Source: Enterococcus sp. BWR-S5
GTDB lineage: Bacteria > Bacillota > Bacilli > Lactobacillales > Enterococcaceae
NCBI RefSeq assembly: GCF_016745255.1
Contig: NZ_JADOEQ010000022.1
Coordinates: forward strand, 1 to 57,521
DNA length: 57,521 nucleotides
Direction of reading: 5' to 3'
The translations under genes and the position numbers were made by a program. Numbering within the stretch: position 1 is the first letter of the stretch; every line of letters begins with the position of its first letter. Shown here in pieces: positions 15,874-25,332 of the stretch. The notes below the pieces were generated by a model that was not told where the DNA came from, searched no databases, and saw nothing but the letters and a program-made list of their open reading frames with translations.

Positions 15874-16718
15874 TGCCGTTAGTAAATGGATATACATTAT
15901 TGGAAATCATCAAGGAAAGAAAAGTTATCGCCGGAGCGTTCAACACAACGAATCTTGAAACAACTGTCGGAATCTTACAAGCAGTAGAGAAAAGTGGGAT
16001 TCCGACATTTATTCAAGTAGCGCCGACGAATATTTCTTTGGCTGGATATGAGTATATTGTAGATATGGTTTCCAGATATGCAGAAAATATGGACACACCA
16101 GTTGCATTGCATCTGGATCATGGGAAAAAATTTGAAGATGTGAAGAAATCGATTCGTGCTGGTTTTACATCGGTGATGATCGATGGTGCAGCATATGATT
16201 TTGAAGAAAATATTGCTTTCACAAAAAAAGCGGTCGATTTTGCTAAAGCCTATGGAGTACCTGTAGAAGCTGAGTTAGGGGCGATTCTTGGCAAGGAAGA
16301 CGATCATGTCAGCGAAGTCGATTCAAAAACGAATCCTGAACAAGTAAAGGAATTTGTTGAGCGGACAGGCTGTAACATGTTAGCTGTTTCAGTAGGGAAT
16401 GTTCATGGTTTGGAAGAGGAGCCTTGCATTGATTTTGAGCTGTTGAAAGAAATCAACGAAGTTTCTCCGGTTCCACTAGTTATCCATGGTGGGTCAGGTA
16501 TTCCGGATGAACATATTCAGAGAATGGTGGCATTCAATGTAGCGAAAATCAATATTGCCAGTGACCTTCGTCAGAGCTATATTGCTAGTGTCGGAAAAGC
16601 CTATGCAGCCAATCAAAACGAAGCAAACTTGATTAAAGTCCTACAGCATGCAGAGGACTCTGTGTTTGAAACAGTCTATCAAAAGATATTAAGTATGAAT
16701 TGTGTGGTGGCAAAATAG
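15873..16718 (+). CDS. Class II fructose/tagatose-bisphosphate aldolase family protein
   Basis: A 281-aa zinc aldolase. The motif HLDHG (His80, catalytic Asp82, His83) is followed by the metal-side EAELGAILG, GNVHG and VIHGGSGIP, so all metal and phosphate-binding segments are intact. It would split a ketose phosphate or bisphosphate into DHAP and an aldehyde. The gene lies between GntR and a galactitol-type PTS with overlapping ends. A role in cleaving the phosphorylated form of the imported sugar or polyol is inferred. The exact substrate cannot be read from sequence. Confidence 0.9.
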   Translation: MPLVNGYTLLEIIKERKVIAGAFNTTNLETTVGILQAVEKSGIPTFIQVAPTNISLAGYEYIVDMVSRYAENMDTPVALHLDHGKKFEDVKKSIRAGFTSVMIDGAAYDFEENIAFTKKAVDFAKAYGVPVEAELGAILGKEDDHVSEVDSKTNPEQVKEFVERTGCNMLAVSVGNVHGLEEEPCIDFELLKEINEVSPVPLVIHGGSGIPDEHIQRMVAFNVAKINIASDLRQSYIASVGKAYAANQNEANLIKVLQHAEDSVFETVYQKILSMNCVVAK

Positions 16719-17182
16719 TGAGTGCCGAATTGACAACCGAGCAGAATATTTTTGTTGATTTAGAAGTGGCAAACTTTGAGGAGCTGGTTCAACAAATCGC
16801 GGCGCCTTTAGTTAAAGCGGCTGATGTAACAGCTGAATTTCCGGAACAAGTTATACTGCGTGAAAAAAGCTTCCCAACTGGATTGCCAACGGAACCAATT
16901 GGTGTAGCGATTCCCCATACAGATGCAAAATATGTTAATAACAACCGCGTAACGATTGCGACCTTAAAAAATCCCATCAATATGGAAATCATGGGAGGAA
17001 TGGATGAAGGGACAATCCCAGTTTCTATTGTATTTCTATTGGCATTGGGGCAGTCAAACAAACAGTTGAATATTTTGCAGAAGCTGATGACCGTTTTACC
17101 TAAAGCAGAGCTGTTGGAGCGACTTAAAAAGGGATCGAAGGAAGACATCTATCGTATTGCAAAGGAAGAAATCGATTTATAA
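16718..17182 (+). CDS. PTS EIIA component, fructose/galactitol type
   Basis: A 154-aa EIIA of the fructose-mannitol superfamily, with the phosphorylated histidine at residue 67 in GVAIPHTDA. The likely start is the GTG at 16718, which overlaps the aldolase TAG (TAGTG) behind GTGGTGG; a TTG at 16700 would add six residues. It receives phosphate from HPr and passes it to the EIIB encoded next. Length and neighbours match GatA of galactitol-type systems. Confidence 0.9.
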   Translation: MSAELTTEQNIFVDLEVANFEELVQQIAAPLVKAADVTAEFPEQVILREKSFPTGLPTEPIGVAIPHTDAKYVNNNRVTIATLKNPINMEIMGGMDEGTIPVSIVFLLALGQSNKQLNILQKLMTVLPKAELLERLKKGSKEDIYRIAKEEIDL

Positions 17183-17200
17183 AAATAGGAGGAAATGAAA

Positions 17201-17491
17201 ATGGCTAAAAATCTATTATTTGTTTGTGCAACAGGGATTGCGACATCAACCGCAGTAACAGAAAAAGTGATGGAATTTTTAAAAGAAAAAGGAATCACAG
17301 ATGTTAATTATTCTCAAACTAATGTTGCCTCTGTACAATCAACTGCGGACGATGCAGATTTAATCGTATCAACAACAAAGATTCCTTATGAGCTGAATAC
17401 GCCAGTTATCAATGGATTAGCGCTGATTACAGGTGTGAGAGAAGAGAAAGTGTTGGAAGATATTTACAAACAACTGACAGAAGGAGAATAA
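17201..17491 (+). CDS. PTS EIIB component, galactitol type
   Basis: A 96-aa EIIB with the phosphocysteine Cys9 in LLFVCATGIATST. The ATG at 17201 lies 8 bp after AGGAGG; an ATG at 17195 is too close to it. It lies between EIIA and EIIC genes with 18-bp and 1-bp gaps. It transfers phosphate to the incoming sugar alcohol on the EIIC channel. Confidence 0.92.
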   Translation: MAKNLLFVCATGIATSTAVTEKVMEFLKEKGITDVNYSQTNVASVQSTADDADLIVSTTKIPYELNTPVINGLALITGVREEKVLEDIYKQLTEGE

Positions 17492-17492
17492 G

Positions 17493-18893
17493 ATGAATAA
17501 TATTTCGCAGACATTATATGATGTTGTTCAGTATATTCTGGGGTTTGGCCCGACGGTTATGCTGCCGCTGGTACTGTTTATTCTAGCGCTGTTTTTCAAG
17601 ATCAAGCCGGCAAAAGCATTACGCTCGTCCTTAACAGTGGGAATAGGGTTCGTCGGTATTTATGCTATTTTTGATATTTTGACAAATAATGTTGGTCCTG
17701 CAGCACAGGCAATGGTTGAACAGACTGGTATCAATCTCCCAGTGGTTGATTTAGGTTGGCCGCCTCTATCAGCAATCACTTGGGGTTCACCAATTGCGCC
17801 ATTTGTTATTCCGATGACGATGCTTATCAACATTATCATGTTGGCAATCAATCAGACCAGAACGGTCGATGTCGACATGTGGAATTACTGGCATTTTGCA
17901 CTTGCAGGAACCTTAGTCTATTATAGCACAGGTAGTTTCTGGTTGGGAATTCTCGCTTCCGCAGTTATTGCTATTATTGTATTCAAAGTGGCAGACTGGG
18001 CAGCACCAATGGGGGAAGAGTATTTCGGTTTGGAAGGAATCTCTTTACCGACCGTTTCTTCCATTACCTTTTTCCCAATCGGTTTATTGGGAAATAAAAT
18101 TATTGATATGATTCCGGGAATCAGAAAAATTGATATCAATCCGGAAAGTATTCAGAAAAGATTTGGTATCTTTGGTGAGCCGATGATGGTTGGTACAATT
18201 CTTGGTTTGTTATTGGGAATCGCTGCCGGCTATGACTTGAAAGATATTTTAACGATGGGAATCAGTATCGGTGCAGTGATGTTCATCTTACCTCGTATGG
18301 TACGGATTCTGATGGAAGGGTTATTGCCATTATCAGAGGCAATAAAAAAATTCCTAAATCAGCGTTATCCTGATAGAGATGATTTATATATTGGCTTGGA
18401 TGTAGCAGTAGCAGTCGGTAATCCGGCAATCATTTCCACAGCCTTATTACTGACACCAATCGCAGTTCTGCTTGCTTTTGTTTTACCTGGGAATACGGTA
18501 TTGCCGTTGGGAGACTTAGCCAATCTGGCTGTTATGGCGTCAATGGTGGTTCTTTCAACCAAAGGAAATGTTTTCCGGGCAGTTTTGATTGCTATTCCAA
18601 TTATGATTGGTGACCTCTACATTGCTTCGGCTATTGCGCCATCAATTACTGGTATGGCGAAAGATGTCAATTTCAGTTTTCCGGAAGGGTCAAGCGGAAT
18701 GGTTTCCAGCTTCCTTGATGGGGGGAATCCGCTGAGATATTGGATGGTACAGATTTTCAATGGGAATCTGATAGCTTTAGGCTTGATTCCAGTGATTGGT
18801 CTTCTGGTTTTCTGGATTTATAAAGCGACGTATAAACAAACACATTTAATCGCGGAACCTTCTAGTGCAGAAGGGGCGTCGGTCCATGAATAA
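17493..18893 (+). CDS. PTS EIIC component, galactitol type
   Basis: A 466-aa membrane permease with around ten helices. It resembles GatC (EIIC-Gat family): LGFGPTVMLPLVLFILALFF at the start and GDLYIASAIAP near the end. It starts 1 bp after the EIIB stop behind GAAGGAG. The last codons overlap the kinase start by 8 bp. The specificity is likely a hexitol, pentitol or related sugar. No polyol-phosphate dehydrogenase gene is present in this operon. Confidence 0.9.
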   Translation: MNNISQTLYDVVQYILGFGPTVMLPLVLFILALFFKIKPAKALRSSLTVGIGFVGIYAIFDILTNNVGPAAQAMVEQTGINLPVVDLGWPPLSAITWGSPIAPFVIPMTMLINIIMLAINQTRTVDVDMWNYWHFALAGTLVYYSTGSFWLGILASAVIAIIVFKVADWAAPMGEEYFGLEGISLPTVSSITFFPIGLLGNKIIDMIPGIRKIDINPESIQKRFGIFGEPMMVGTILGLLLGIAAGYDLKDILTMGISIGAVMFILPRMVRILMEGLLPLSEAIKKFLNQRYPDRDDLYIGLDVAVAVGNPAIISTALLLTPIAVLLAFVLPGNTVLPLGDLANLAVMASMVVLSTKGNVFRAVLIAIPIMIGDLYIASAIAPSITGMAKDVNFSFPEGSSGMVSSFLDGGNPLRYWMVQIFNGNLIALGLIPVIGLLVFWIYKATYKQTHLIAEPSSAEGASVHE

Positions 18894-20424
18894 AAAATTT
18901 TCCATTACTGTCGATATCGGAACAACGAATGCGAAAGTATCGCTTTTTGAAATCGCAACAGGAAAATTAGCAGCTAGAGAAAACTTTCAAACGGCAAAGC
19001 AAAAGGATGCGTATGGCGAACTATTTGATTTTGAAGCAATTTGGACACAGTTAGTATCTATTTTGACGAAGTTTGTTATAGCTCATGCTGGAAATGTTGA
19101 TTCAATTAACATTTCCAGCGTTGGTGAAGCAGGAGTTTTGATTGATGAGGCTGGCGTAATCGCCAGCCCGTTAATCGCTTGGTATGACAAGCGTGGTGCT
19201 GAGTATATCAACACATTGACTGCTGAACAAAAAAAGAAAATTTATGATATTACCGGTTTACCGGCGCATCCCAATTACAGCCTAAGCAAAATCAAGTGGT
19301 TGATTGAACATACGGCTTTATCAAAGAAGCAGCGCTATACTTGGTTAAATCTGCCAGATTTATTGAGCTACTTGCTGACAGGTTCTTTGAAAACAGAGTT
19401 TTCTATGGCTAGCAGGACGATGTGTTATCACCTTTCAAAAAGAGAATGGTCGGAGGAAATTCTGGAGCTGTTCGGTTTATCCGGGCTCGTAATGTTTCCC
19501 GAAGTAGGCCGTTCCGGTGATATTGTAGGATATACTGATGAAGGGAATATAGCTGAGCTGAAGAACGAGCGGATTTCTGTTCGGATTGCCGGTCATGATC
19601 ACATGGTTGGCGCACTGGGTATCAATCTTCACTCGAAGGAGCTGTTGAACTCGACTGGAACAACCGAGGGATTACTGTTAATCGACGATACACTGTTTAT
19701 CAGTGATGAACGATTCCATGATTCACTGTCGAATGGTATTTTCACCGATGCGGACTATTACACGCTGTTCTCATCCATGCCGACAGGAGGTAATGCCTTT
19801 GCCTGGTATCAAGAATTTTTTGATATTGGAAAAGAAGCTTTTGAAGAAGAATGTCAGCAGCTATACAAAAATTATCGGGCCCATATGGTGGCTTTGGATA
19901 AACAGTTAGTTATTGTTCCTCATTTCAACGGCTCAGGAGCGCCTTTCAAAAACAGCCAGTCATCAGGGATGATTTATGGGTTGAACTTATCAACTAAGAG
20001 AGAGGACATTCTATTGGGGTTGTTAGCAGGGCTGTGTTTGGAAATGAAATACGTTGCCCGTTGTTTTCCGATGGAGCGAGTGGAACGTCTTGTCGTAATT
20101 GGTCCAGCAGTGAAAAATGATCTCTGGCTGCAAATGAAGGCTGACGCACTGAATAAAGAAATTACGGTTGTCCAGATGGATGAAGCTGTCTCTTTTGGTG
20201 CGTTGAAAGCCACCTATCGAGATTTTGCGTATCCAATTGATTATCAGACGATTCATCCGGATGAGAAGCAGGTCCTAGCTTTTGAAGAGTTGATTGACAG
20301 TTACACTCAGCTTTACGAAGCGAAAAAAAACTTAGTCGAACAAACAGATTCTCCATTCGTTTATCGAAGTTCTGAAGAGAGTGACAAAGAGTATTTTATA
20401 GAAAAGGATTTCTTCTTTAGTTAG
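18886..20424 (+). CDS. FGGY-family carbohydrate kinase
   Basis: A 512-aa sugar kinase with the N-terminal phosphate-binding segment VDIGTTNAKVSLFE and the FGGY fold hallmarks IAWYDKRG, IAGHDHMVGALG and NSTGTTEGLL. The C-terminal adenosine-binding region contains LVVIGPAVKND in place of the more usual GGxxxN. The ATG at 18886 overlaps the EIIC stop, indicating coupling. FGGY kinases normally act on free sugars, which is odd in a PTS operon where sugars arrive phosphorylated. It may make a bisphosphate for the aldolase or serve a second substrate. A terminator overlaps its stop. Confidence 0.88.
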   Translation: MNKKFSITVDIGTTNAKVSLFEIATGKLAARENFQTAKQKDAYGELFDFEAIWTQLVSILTKFVIAHAGNVDSINISSVGEAGVLIDEAGVIASPLIAWYDKRGAEYINTLTAEQKKKIYDITGLPAHPNYSLSKIKWLIEHTALSKKQRYTWLNLPDLLSYLLTGSLKTEFSMASRTMCYHLSKREWSEEILELFGLSGLVMFPEVGRSGDIVGYTDEGNIAELKNERISVRIAGHDHMVGALGINLHSKELLNSTGTTEGLLLIDDTLFISDERFHDSLSNGIFTDADYYTLFSSMPTGGNAFAWYQEFFDIGKEAFEEECQQLYKNYRAHMVALDKQLVIVPHFNGSGAPFKNSQSSGMIYGLNLSTKREDILLGLLAGLCLEMKYVARCFPMERVERLVVIGPAVKNDLWLQMKADALNKEITVVQMDEAVSFGALKATYRDFAYPIDYQTIHPDEKQVLAFEELIDSYTQLYEAKKNLVEQTDSPFVYRSSEESDKEYFIEKDFFFS

Positions 20425-20440
20425 AAGAGGTCCTTTTTTT
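20403..20440 (+). terminator. Intrinsic terminator of the sugar operon
   Basis: AAAGGA (20403-20408) pairs with TCCTTT (20431-20436), with an inner CTTCT/AGAAG helix (20412/20423) separated by small internal loops. Seven T follow. It includes the kinase stop codon. Confidence 0.8.
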
Positions 20441-20543
20441 GCTCCATGATAACGAAAATAATGCTATTTTCAAAGAAAAGGATGTCGCGGGAAGATATCT
20501 AATTTATAATGGAGAAGAACGTTGGTAAAAAGGAGTGAAGACA

Positions 20544-21419
20544 GTGTTAAAATTAGTAGAACAAAAAAGTAGTCAAAATTTGTATGATTATTACAGAGAA
20601 AATTTAGTTGGAGAGGTTCCATATTATCATGAAGTATCTAAAACGAGCTGGGAAGAAAGTTTTTTTGAAGATATCGATTATGATGGTGATAAAAAATATA
20701 GTGAGTTAGTCACCTATTGTAGTTTGACGGCAGACGGTACAGTGAATGGCTTTATTCAGTTTGGTCGTTCAAACTATGGGTACGATGAAGCAGGAGAGAA
20801 ATCCTTTGAACACTCGGTTGGAGTGATTCGACAAATCCATTTTTTGAAAAACGAAAAGGCAGTTGGCGCAGAGCTGTTGGCAGTGGCAATCCAATATTTT
20901 CAAGAAACAGAGCAGAATGTATCGTACGCTTTTTTTCATGCGCTAGGCATGACTTGCACGGGGAATCACGGGAAGCTCCATGAATCAATGCCCGAGGTGG
21001 CAAAGCTATTGTTGGATAATGGCTGTCGTGTTGAGCATACGAATGTCTATTATGCAAAAAAGCTGGATTCTGCGAAAGAGCTACCCGCATTTTCTTTGTC
21101 GATGAAGCCAGCTGAAAAAACGGAAAACCAAACGCAGATGTTCACCTTCTATGAGGGAGAGCAAGCGGTTGGACAAGCGAATGTTGCCTTTTTACCGGAA
21201 AACGCCATTGCCTATCTAAGATGGATTTTTATGTTGGATGAGCATCAGAACAAAGGCTTTGGTACACAGGCTTTGCAGTTACTTTTTGCATTCCTTATCG
21301 ACGAGGGGATGACCGAGCTGCATACAGATACAGCTGATAACAATATGCGTGCACAGCACGTATACGAAAAAAACGGCTTCGAGCATTTAGGGATTACCCG
21401 AAGCTACATGTTTAGTTAA
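20544..21419 (+). CDS. GNAT-family acetyltransferase, tandem domain
   Basis: A 291-aa protein with two GNAT-like halves. The C-terminal half has the acetyl-CoA loop LDEHQNKGFGTQALQLL (Q/R-x-x-G-x-G/A type) and ends with NNMRAQHVYEKNGFEHLG, a typical GNAT motif B. The N-terminal half (VIRQIHFLKNEKAVGAELL) is more degenerate. The GTG at 20544 has AAGGAG at correct spacing; a GTG at 20535 overlaps that site. A TATAAT at 20505-20510 may be its -10. The substrate is unknown. Genes to 22.5 kb follow closely on the same strand. Confidence 0.82.
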   Translation: MLKLVEQKSSQNLYDYYRENLVGEVPYYHEVSKTSWEESFFEDIDYDGDKKYSELVTYCSLTADGTVNGFIQFGRSNYGYDEAGEKSFEHSVGVIRQIHFLKNEKAVGAELLAVAIQYFQETEQNVSYAFFHALGMTCTGNHGKLHESMPEVAKLLLDNGCRVEHTNVYYAKKLDSAKELPAFSLSMKPAEKTENQTQMFTFYEGEQAVGQANVAFLPENAIAYLRWIFMLDEHQNKGFGTQALQLLFAFLIDEGMTELHTDTADNNMRAQHVYEKNGFEHLGITRSYMFS

Positions 21420-21451
21420 TCAAAGGCTGAAGGAAAAGGAGCAGAAGAAAA

Positions 21452-22099
21452 ATGACAAACAAACTAGCACTTTTCAAAACAGCACAAGAGCTGCAGCAAG
21501 CTTTTCTCTCATGGGCAGCAATTGATATCTTATTAGAGGAAGACTATGCGTATCGTGTATATGACTGGATTCCGACTTGGACAGAAGCGCTGTCCTTTGG
21601 CAAAATCGATAATGGTTCAGGAGATGAGCTGATTGCTGTGTTTGGCAAAGAGGACTGTATTATTAAAGGCTTTGACCACGAATCAGCGCTTTCACCTTAT
21701 GCCCAAGAGGAGTATAAGGTATACGATGGCATTTATGACCAGGTACCGAAAGAGCTGCTGGAGCGGCTTTACGATCCTGCGATTGAGTATGAGCATGTAA
21801 CTTTTTGCTTTTGGCAAGAAGCAGGTCGTCAGTGGGAAAAGGGCGCAACAATTATTCCGGAAGATGCCGATGATGGTGTGGGATTTCTGACAGGCTATTT
21901 CCATACAACCGTTCAGGAACATTGCGACTGGATTGAGGGGTATTATGGGATAGCGAACGACCAGAAGTTACAAGAGCTTGTGCAGCATATCTTTGATAAA
22001 AGGGTAATTGATCGTATTTTTTTAGCTAACAGTGGCTTTGAAGAACGAACAGAAAAAATTATTAAAGCCCTAAAAAGTATTGCTTATCCAATTAGATAG
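21452..22099 (+). CDS. Conserved hypothetical protein
   Basis: A 215-aa acidic soluble protein, rich in Trp, Tyr and Asp/Glu, with no signal peptide or membrane segment. I do not recognise the family. Features are a GDELIAVFGKEDCIIKGFDHES segment (residues ~55-77) that looks like beta strands and a helical C-terminus. The overall composition is reminiscent of small immunity-like or SMI1/SUKH-type proteins, but no diagnostic motif is present. The ribosome site is AAAGGAG. It lies 32 bp after the acetyltransferase and is probably co-transcribed. Confidence 0.6.
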   Translation: MTNKLALFKTAQELQQAFLSWAAIDILLEEDYAYRVYDWIPTWTEALSFGKIDNGSGDELIAVFGKEDCIIKGFDHESALSPYAQEEYKVYDGIYDQVPKELLERLYDPAIEYEHVTFCFWQEAGRQWEKGATIIPEDADDGVGFLTGYFHTTVQEHCDWIEGYYGIANDQKLQELVQHIFDKRVIDRIFLANSGFEERTEKIIKALKSIAYPIR

Positions 22100-22125
22100 C
22101 GATAGACTTTTAATTAAGGAAATGA

Positions 22126-22509
22126 ATGCACGGGAAAAAGGAGGCGCTTTTTATTAAAAAGATAATTTTTTCTATGCTTTTGGCTATGACTTTTCTTGCA
22201 GGATGCCAAGGGAAAGCGGATGAGGATGTTGGTTCAAAGGAAAGCTCAACAAGTGAAACGACAGAAATCTCAGAGATGACAGAATTGGAGAATGATGTGT
22301 TTCAAACAAATATTGATTTATTAAAAGAAAACGTAGCCTCTTATAAGTCGACAGGCAAGGTTTTAGATGGTGAAAAGATACTTGCAACTATTCAGGAAAT
22401 CTACACCATGAATTTATCGGAGAGTCAAAAGGAGGAAGCCACTGAGGTTATTCAACAGCTTCCCAAGGAATATGCGGAGTTTCAACAGGCATTAGTAGGC
22501 GCTGAGTAG
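22126..22509 (+). CDS. Small lipoprotein
   Basis: A 127-aa predicted lipoprotein. A basic N-terminus and hydrophobic segment end in the lipobox LAGC, with lipidated Cys27. A Ser/Thr/Glu-rich linker and a helical domain follow. The ATG at 22126 has a modest AAGGA site. An alternative start on an ATT codon at 22153 lies behind a stronger AAGGAGG and would shorten the n-region to KKII; this cannot be settled by eye. The function is unknown. It is 19 bp upstream of the secreted phosphodiesterase gene, so an envelope partnership is possible. Confidence 0.7.
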   Translation: MHGKKEALFIKKIIFSMLLAMTFLAGCQGKADEDVGSKESSTSETTEISEMTELENDVFQTNIDLLKENVASYKSTGKVLDGEKILATIQEIYTMNLSESQKEEATEVIQQLPKEYAEFQQALVGAE

Positions 22510-22528
22510 AAAGATAAGGAGTATATAA

Positions 22529-25279
22529 ATGAAAAAGTTAGTGTTGTTGGGGTTATTGTTGGTGATGTGTCCGATGGCGGCTGATGCCGAAGAAAATTCG
22601 TCGATATCAGGTGCTGTAGAGAGTGCATACAAGGATTCTGCGCTATCTGAGGCGCAGACAGAAGAAACTGTAACAACGGACAGTTCGAGTTCAGATATAC
22701 AACAGGGGCAGTCGGGACAGTCTATTTCCAACGATGGAAGCAGACAGGAAGTAGCTATCGGCCGAAGCGGCAGTTGGACTGTGGCTGTTGATCGAACGGA
22801 AATGACTAATGGAAAATTTAAACTGATATTTGAAGCAGCAGCTCCTCAATTAATCAAATCGATTCGTGTTCCGATTTGGTCTGATCCCAAGCAAAAGGAT
22901 ATCGTCTGGTATCAAGCAGTTAAGCAATCTGATGGGCGTTATGTTGTTGAGTTTGACTATAAAAACCATGGCTTTAATACGGGCCAGTATTCCGTCCATG
23001 TGTATACAACCACAACGGACAATCAAACGAAAGGGCTTGTTCTTGACCGGATGACGATTAATCAGCCACCAACCGCCGGAGCAGTGTTTAGTGCTGTACC
23101 AATCCAGAACTATAAATACTATCGTTTATCGATTAAGCTGGAAAATCCAAATGTACAGGGAGTGACGTTTCCTTCGTGGTCCGTGGTTAATGGGCAGGAT
23201 GATCTGAAGTGGTACACCGGGAAATACGATAATCAGACAAAACTCTGGTTCGTAGACATCCCGATGGAAAATCATAAGGACGCCGGAGCGATGACTACCC
23301 ATACGTATATAAAAACGTCTAAAGGCTCTTTTTCTATTAGAGGCGATACGTATGTTGTACCAAAATTATCGTTTACTTCAACGAAAATAGAACCGACAGA
23401 TACATCGGGTCGTTTTAAAGTAGTTCTCCAAGTCAATGAACCGGACCGCGTTGCTCAAATTCGTGTGCCGATTTGGTCAGAGAAAAACGGACAAGACGAT
23501 ATTAAGTGGTATATAGCTGAAAAGCAAGCCGACAATTCGTTTACTGTGGATTTTGACTATAAAAATCATAAGTATGATTTAGGGAAATATTTTGTCCATG
23601 CTTACATGTACTCTAGCACTAATCAAGTGTCTGCAATTTCTGTGGCAGAAAATGTACAAGTAAAAGAAGAACCGTTGAAGGGAGACTTGACTGTAGCTGC
23701 CAAGGATACAAAAAAATCAACGTATCGGGCAACCATTAAACTGAATGGCTCGGCTAAAGCTGTTTCTTTTCCGACATGGACAAATGCTCGTGGGCAAGAC
23801 GATATTAAATGGTATCAAGGGAAATATGATAGTAAAACAGATACGTGGTATGCAGATATTGACGTAAAAAACCACAGAGATGGCGGCCTTTCGCAGACCC
23901 ACGTTTGGGCTACCACAACAGCCGGACTGAAATTTGTCACGCATAAAACTTTTGATATACAGAAGCCAATGCTAATTGACAAGACGTTCGATATGTCTCA
24001 AGCTGAGAATGGCAAATTTACTGTGACCTTGACGGTACATGAACCGGAGACAATTGAGAAAATCGATATTCCGGTGTGGACCAATTATAAGGGGCAGGAT
24101 GATATCAGATGGTACCCAACTGTGAAGGAGAAAGACGGGACCTTCACATTGACTGTTGACACGAAAAACCATAATTATGAAACCGGGCAATACTTGCTCC
24201 ATGCTTATATCTATGGAAAAAATAATTTGTGCTCTGTTTATTCCGTTAGTAGTAATTTGCAAATGCCTGAATTTAAGCTGTATCCTGAAAATTTAAATCT
24301 GGCACTAAAATCGGAATCAGAGTCAATCTACAGGGTATCTATAGAATTAGCGCAGAATCAAAGAGTCAAGAAAGTTATGTTCCCCATGTGGACAAGTGTT
24401 AGTGGACAAGATGATATTACTTGGCATACAGGCTCATATGATAAAGAAAAGGGCCTCTGGTATGCGGATATCGATTTACGAAAATATCATTGGAACGGAA
24501 CAACTCTAATCACCCATGTATACGCAGAAGTAGAGAAGGTGGGATTGACGATGTTGGGACATACATCAACGAAAATACCGGAAGCCGCTTTGCCTCAGTA
24601 TGTCAATCATAGAGGGAATCACAAGAATGCACCGGAAAATTCCATTCCGGCATTCGAACAATCCAGCTATTTTGCGGTGGAAACCGACATTCGGTTGACT
24701 GCTGACAACCGTTGGGTAATCATGCATGATCCAACGATTGACCGGACAACAAATGGTTCCGGATTTGTGGAACAACTGACGTTTGATGAAATACAGCAAT
24801 ATCAATTTGATGCAGGAAACGGCTTGAGTGATTACCCTAGCGACCAGTTACTTGTACCAACATTAGAGGAATACCTGGCTATTTGTAAAAAGAAAGCTCT
24901 TGTTCCGGTTATCGAAATAAAGATAGATAATGCTTCAGATGAAAGCTATAATAATCTGGTTTCTATTGTTAGAGGCTATGGCTTTGGTGAGCATGTGAAA
25001 TTCATCTCTTTCTATCTGGAACCATTACGTATAATGAAAGAAAAGATGCCGGAAATTAGTACCCTATACCTGACGTCAGATATTACGGGAGATACAATCC
25101 AACAAGCCCAAACCTTGGGCGAGCGCACCGGTCTGAACATCATTTGGTCCAATGTAACTGCCGAAAAGGTAAAAAGAGCGAAGGACCAAGGATTAAGTGT
25201 CGGAGCATGGACTGTTCCAGCTAGTAAAATGTCGGAGATGCGAGCGGCAGGTGTGGACTATATAACGACGGATGACTAG
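22529..25279 (+). CDS. Secreted glycerophosphodiester phosphodiesterase with six Bsp-like repeats
   Basis: A 916-aa protein with a Sec signal (about 1-20, MKKLVLLGLLLVMCPMAADA) and a Ser/Gln-rich linker. Six ~90-residue repeats follow, marked by W(S/T)..GQDD(I/L)xWY; the first is degenerate (KQKDIVWY). This is the GBS Bsp-like repeat pattern. The C-terminal ~250 residues are a GDPD domain with HRGNHKNAPENS, ETDIRLTADNRWVIMHD and EIKID, so the catalytic His, Glu, Asp and His residues are present. It should hydrolyse glycerophosphodiesters outside the cell, perhaps on teichoic acid or lipid head groups, with repeats binding wall or host ligands. There is no LPxTG anchor. Confidence 0.88.
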   Translation: MKKLVLLGLLLVMCPMAADAEENSSISGAVESAYKDSALSEAQTEETVTTDSSSSDIQQGQSGQSISNDGSRQEVAIGRSGSWTVAVDRTEMTNGKFKLIFEAAAPQLIKSIRVPIWSDPKQKDIVWYQAVKQSDGRYVVEFDYKNHGFNTGQYSVHVYTTTTDNQTKGLVLDRMTINQPPTAGAVFSAVPIQNYKYYRLSIKLENPNVQGVTFPSWSVVNGQDDLKWYTGKYDNQTKLWFVDIPMENHKDAGAMTTHTYIKTSKGSFSIRGDTYVVPKLSFTSTKIEPTDTSGRFKVVLQVNEPDRVAQIRVPIWSEKNGQDDIKWYIAEKQADNSFTVDFDYKNHKYDLGKYFVHAYMYSSTNQVSAISVAENVQVKEEPLKGDLTVAAKDTKKSTYRATIKLNGSAKAVSFPTWTNARGQDDIKWYQGKYDSKTDTWYADIDVKNHRDGGLSQTHVWATTTAGLKFVTHKTFDIQKPMLIDKTFDMSQAENGKFTVTLTVHEPETIEKIDIPVWTNYKGQDDIRWYPTVKEKDGTFTLTVDTKNHNYETGQYLLHAYIYGKNNLCSVYSVSSNLQMPEFKLYPENLNLALKSESESIYRVSIELAQNQRVKKVMFPMWTSVSGQDDITWHTGSYDKEKGLWYADIDLRKYHWNGTTLITHVYAEVEKVGLTMLGHTSTKIPEAALPQYVNHRGNHKNAPENSIPAFEQSSYFAVETDIRLTADNRWVIMHDPTIDRTTNGSGFVEQLTFDEIQQYQFDAGNGLSDYPSDQLLVPTLEEYLAICKKKALVPVIEIKIDNASDESYNNLVSIVRGYGFGEHVKFISFYLEPLRIMKEKMPEISTLYLTSDITGDTIQQAQTLGERTGLNIIWSNVTAEKVKRAKDQGLSVGAWTVPASKMSEMRAAGVDYITTDD

Positions 25280-25332
25280 TCGAAGTGTAAAGATTTAAGA
25301 ATGAGAATATCGTTTTATGTAGTTTTAGTATG

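Noticed and set aside
21452-22099. Immunity protein for the LXG protein
   Set aside because: It is 9 kb away, in a different transcription unit, and lacks a diagnostic immunity-family motif.
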